Shown here: piece after piece, positions 62,060-64,000 of the stretch
Numbering within the stretch: the stretch's first letter is position 1
Layout of the letters: each line of letters opens with the position of its first letter
Origin: CAIODY01 sp046051225
Lineage (GTDB): Bacteria > Bacteroidota > Bacteroidia > Chitinophagales > CAIODY01
DNA: 64,000 bases
Direction of reading: 5' to 3'
Assembly (NCBI GenBank): GCA_046051225.1
Contig: JBJOOR010000015.1
Span: 1-64,000 of the forward strand
The notes under the pieces: model-generated
What the model was told of the DNA's origin: nothing
Seen by the model: the letters and a program-made list of their open reading frames with translations, nothing else
Database searches by the model: none
Translations under genes and position numbers: made by a program

Positions 62060-62614
62060 GTGAAAATAATTGAAACCCCTATTAAAGATTTGTTGGTTAT
62101 TCAACCTCAAATATTTAATGATAATCGTGGCTATTTTTTTGAAAGCTTTAATCAGCAAAAGTTTAACTCGGCTACGGGCTTTGATATTAATTTTGTACAA
62201 GATAATCAAGCCTTTTCTACTTTTGGGGCTTTACGGGGTTTGCATTATCAATTAAATCCGTTTTCGCAAGCCAAATTGGTAAGTGTATTAAAAGGCAAAG
62301 TATTGGATGTAGCTGTTGATGTAAGAAAGCATTCGGCTACTTATGGCAAACATTTTAGTATTGAACTATCGGAAGAGAACAAAACACAATTATTTGTGCC
62401 TCGTGGCTTTGCACATGGCTATGTGGTATTAAGCGATACGGCTCATTTCTTTTATAAATGCGATAATTTTTATAGTAAAGAAAACGAAGGTGGTATTGCC
62501 TTTAATGATGCTTCGTTGCAGATTGATTGGCAAATAGATTTATCTAAAGCCATTTTATCTGATAAAGATTTAGTGCTACCTACCTTGGCTCATTCAAAAA
62601 ATAATTTCGATTAA
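62060..62614 (+). CDS. rfbC: dTDP-4-dehydrorhamnose 3,5-epimerase
   Basis: 184 residues from GTG 62060. RmlC cupin motifs are NRGYFFESFNQQKF, QDNQAFSTFGALRGLHYQ (catalytic His), KVLDVAVDVRKHSATYGKH, FVPRGFAHGYVVLSD and YSKENEGGIAFND. It epimerises dTDP-4-keto-6-deoxyglucose en route to dTDP-L-rhamnose. RmlB and RmlD are not in the window; the nucleotidyltransferase at 36298 could serve as RmlA. It ends 4 bp before the prenyltransferase gene. Confidence 0.94.
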   Translation: MKIIETPIKDLLVIQPQIFNDNRGYFFESFNQQKFNSATGFDINFVQDNQAFSTFGALRGLHYQLNPFSQAKLVSVLKGKVLDVAVDVRKHSATYGKHFSIELSEENKTQLFVPRGFAHGYVVLSDTAHFFYKCDNFYSKENEGGIAFNDASLQIDWQIDLSKAILSDKDLVLPTLAHSKNNFD

Positions 62615-62618
62615 TATA

Positions 62619-63500
62619 ATGGCTTCTACAAAAGATTATTTTTCGCTTATCAAGTTTAGCCACACTGTATTTGCATTACCCTTTGCTATTATTGGTTTTT
62701 GTATTGGTTTAAAAGATATAAACTTTGCCTTTGGCGCTTTGTTTTTACCCCTTGCAGCCAAGGTTTTGCTGTGTATGATTGCTTCTAGAACGGCGGCTAT
62801 GGCATTTAACCGATATATTGATAGGCAATTTGATGCCCTAAACCCCCGAACGGCTGTAAGAGAAATTCCTAGTGGTATTATATCTGCCAATAATGCTTTA
62901 TGGCTTACCATTGCATCATCTGTAGCATTAATTTGTACTACTTATGCTATTAATAAACTTTGTTTTTATTTATCGCCTATTGCCTTGTTTGTTACTTTAG
63001 GATATAGTTATACCAAGCGTTTTACATGGCTTTGCCATCTTATATTGGGGGTAGGATTGGCTTTGGCACCTGTGGGGGCATATTTGGCAGTGGCTAATCA
63101 GTTTAGCTTGGTGCCTGTATTGTTTGGTATATTGGTAATATTTTGGGTTAGTGGGTTTGATATGCTGTATGCCTTGCAGGATGAAGATTTTGATAAGCAA
63201 AACAAACTTCATTCAATACCTGTAATGTTGGGGCGAACTAATACATTATGGCTTTCGCTTTTTTTTCATATTATTAGTATTGCTTGTGCAATGTATGCTG
63301 GCATATTAATAGGGGGTGGGATATTTTATTGGATTGGCGCTACCTTATTTTCGGGGTTATTAATCTATCAACATGTTATTCTTTCGCCTAAGGATATTAG
63401 CCGTATTAATTTAGCATTTGGTACACTAAATGGCATTTCGAGTATTATTTTTGCCATCTTCTTTTTAACCGATTTTTTATTAAAAACATTTTTATCATGA
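62619..63500 (+). CDS. UbiA-family prenyltransferase (menaquinone-type)
   Basis: 293 residues, about eight to nine helices. The two Asp-rich motifs are NRYIDRQFDALNPRT and, later, YALQDEDFDKQNKL; DYFSLIKFSHTVFALPFAII is the usual N-terminus. The sequence is of the 4-hydroxybenzoate/futalosine-pathway (UbiA/MqnP) type more than MenA, but substrate cannot be proven. It attaches a polyprenyl chain to an aromatic acid in quinone synthesis. It overlaps the next gene by 4 bp (ATGA). Confidence 0.88.
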   Translation: MASTKDYFSLIKFSHTVFALPFAIIGFCIGLKDINFAFGALFLPLAAKVLLCMIASRTAAMAFNRYIDRQFDALNPRTAVREIPSGIISANNALWLTIASSVALICTTYAINKLCFYLSPIALFVTLGYSYTKRFTWLCHLILGVGLALAPVGAYLAVANQFSLVPVLFGILVIFWVSGFDMLYALQDEDFDKQNKLHSIPVMLGRTNTLWLSLFFHIISIACAMYAGILIGGGIFYWIGATLFSGLLIYQHVILSPKDISRINLAFGTLNGISSIIFAIFFLTDFLLKTFLS

Positions 63501-64000
63501 AACAGAGTATTATTTTTTTTATTGCTATTGCTTTTTTTGCATCTAGCTGCCAACAGGCTTCAACTACGAATGCTAAGGCAAAGGTAGATTCAACCCAAAC
63601 AGATGCTAACCATTTTGGAGTTACATTTGATAATGCCACTTTTACACCTATTGTGGATGTGATGGAACAAATTAAAGCAGGCAAAGAGTTTAAGGGCGTA
63701 ATGGAAGGTAGAATAATGGAAGTATGCCAAAAGGCTGGCTGTTGGGCTAATTTAGAATTGCCTGGTAAACAAAAATTAAAAGTAAAATTTAGAGATGCTA
63801 ATGGAGAAGAGTTTGGTATTGATAAAAATGCTATTGGTAAAATAATTGATGTGCATGGTGTAGGGTATATGGATACTATATCGGTGGCTATGCAAAAACA
63901 TTATGCCGAAGATAATAATGATTCGAAAGAAATAATTGATGCCATTAAAGCGCCTAAAATATCGATGGTGTTTAAAGCCGATGGTGCTGTTTTGAAATAA
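63497..64000 (+). CDS. DUF4920 lipoprotein
   Basis: 167 residues, complete: the TAA stop is the last codon of the window. The lipobox is AFFASSCQQA (Cys18). The DUF4920 core follows: GKEFKGVMEGRIMEVCQKAG, CWANLELPGKQKLKVKFRDA, then GKIIDVHGVGYMDTISV. The conserved VCQKAGCW pair of cysteines may bind metal or form a disulfide. Function unknown. It is translationally coupled to the prenyltransferase gene. Confidence 0.85.
   Translation: MKQSIIFFIAIAFFASSCQQASTTNAKAKVDSTQTDANHFGVTFDNATFTPIVDVMEQIKAGKEFKGVMEGRIMEVCQKAGCWANLELPGKQKLKVKFRDANGEEFGIDKNAIGKIIDVHGVGYMDTISVAMQKHYAEDNNDSKEIIDAIKAPKISMVFKADGAVLK

Overview
The window reads as a 64-kb piece of a low-GC genome of the phylum Bacteroidota, probably Chitinophagia/Saprospiria-like, though the order is not certain. 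The evidence is: repeated Bacteroidota-type promoter boxes (TAnnTTTG) just upstream of genes, with no clear Shine-Dalgarno sequences; a secreted protein ending in a type IX secretion (T9SS) sorting domain; a short Bacteroidota-type primary sigma factor; an S46 dipeptidyl-peptidase; a LuxC-type acyl-CoA reductase divergent from a 2[4Fe-4S] ferredoxin; an SDR-type threonine dehydrogenase; and a bactofilin-AtpZ gene pair. I see no tRNA, rRNA, insertion sequence, prophage or CRISPR array.

Layout. 122-11601 (+) is a compact exopolysaccharide locus: REC-only regulator, Wza-like export lipoprotein, Wzc-like co-polymerase with a degenerate kinase domain, acyltransferase, Wzy-like polymerase, Wzx-like flippase, GT4 glycosyltransferase, two unusual kinase-like proteins and a hexapeptide acetyltransferase. 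It converges at a bidirectional terminator on 11686-18032 (-), the block rplK-rplA-rplJ-rplL-rpoB. rpoC does not follow rpoB, and secE/nusG do not precede rplK. 18365-20810 (+) holds a LPG-synthase/UPF0104-type membrane protein, a DUF3108 protein and a LolA-like carrier. 21132-25346 (-) holds a large FG-GAP/ASPIC surface protein and the acyl-CoA reductase. 25457-34154 (+) holds the ferredoxin, a DUF2007-like protein, an 896-residue tandem fusion of two D-Ala-D-Ala ligases, two envelope proteins of unknown function and a heptaheme cytochrome/TPR lipoprotein.

34191-38761 is housekeeping: threonine dehydrogenase, RdgB, a sugar nucleotidyltransferase, tryptophan 2,3-dioxygenase and an SRPBCC protein. 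At 38924-41645 a 96-residue peptide with a double-glycine-type leader and two GEWWPTGNLG repeats is divergent from a soluble TPR-histidine kinase-receiver hybrid. Between them lie a perfect inverted repeat and four ACGTA boxes. This pair is the best candidate for an undescribed system here. 41783-48715 holds the primary sigma factor, a START-like protein, CcmB/CcmC, a TlpA-like thioredoxin, GatB, and bactofilin-AtpZ-membrane protein without the ATP synthase genes that usually follow.

48716-49875 is a gene-poor stretch dominated by a tandem array of about ten 42-bp palindromic units whose two arms change together. 49876-55141 holds a LiaF-like protein, a DUF4288 protein, a LytS/LytTR two-component pair, a VanZ-like protein and a TPR protein. 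The rest holds a DPP7-type S46 peptidase, a CorA transporter, a second polysaccharide module (nucleotide-sugar epimerase, large multi-SLBB export protein, RmlC), a UbiA-family prenyltransferase and a DUF4920 lipoprotein ending exactly at the window edge.

Three themes recur: polysaccharide export (two outer-membrane exporters of different architecture); repeat elements both between genes and, apparently in frame, inside genes (Ddl fusion, cytochrome); and broken ancestral gene orders (rpoB/rpoC, AtpZ/atpB).
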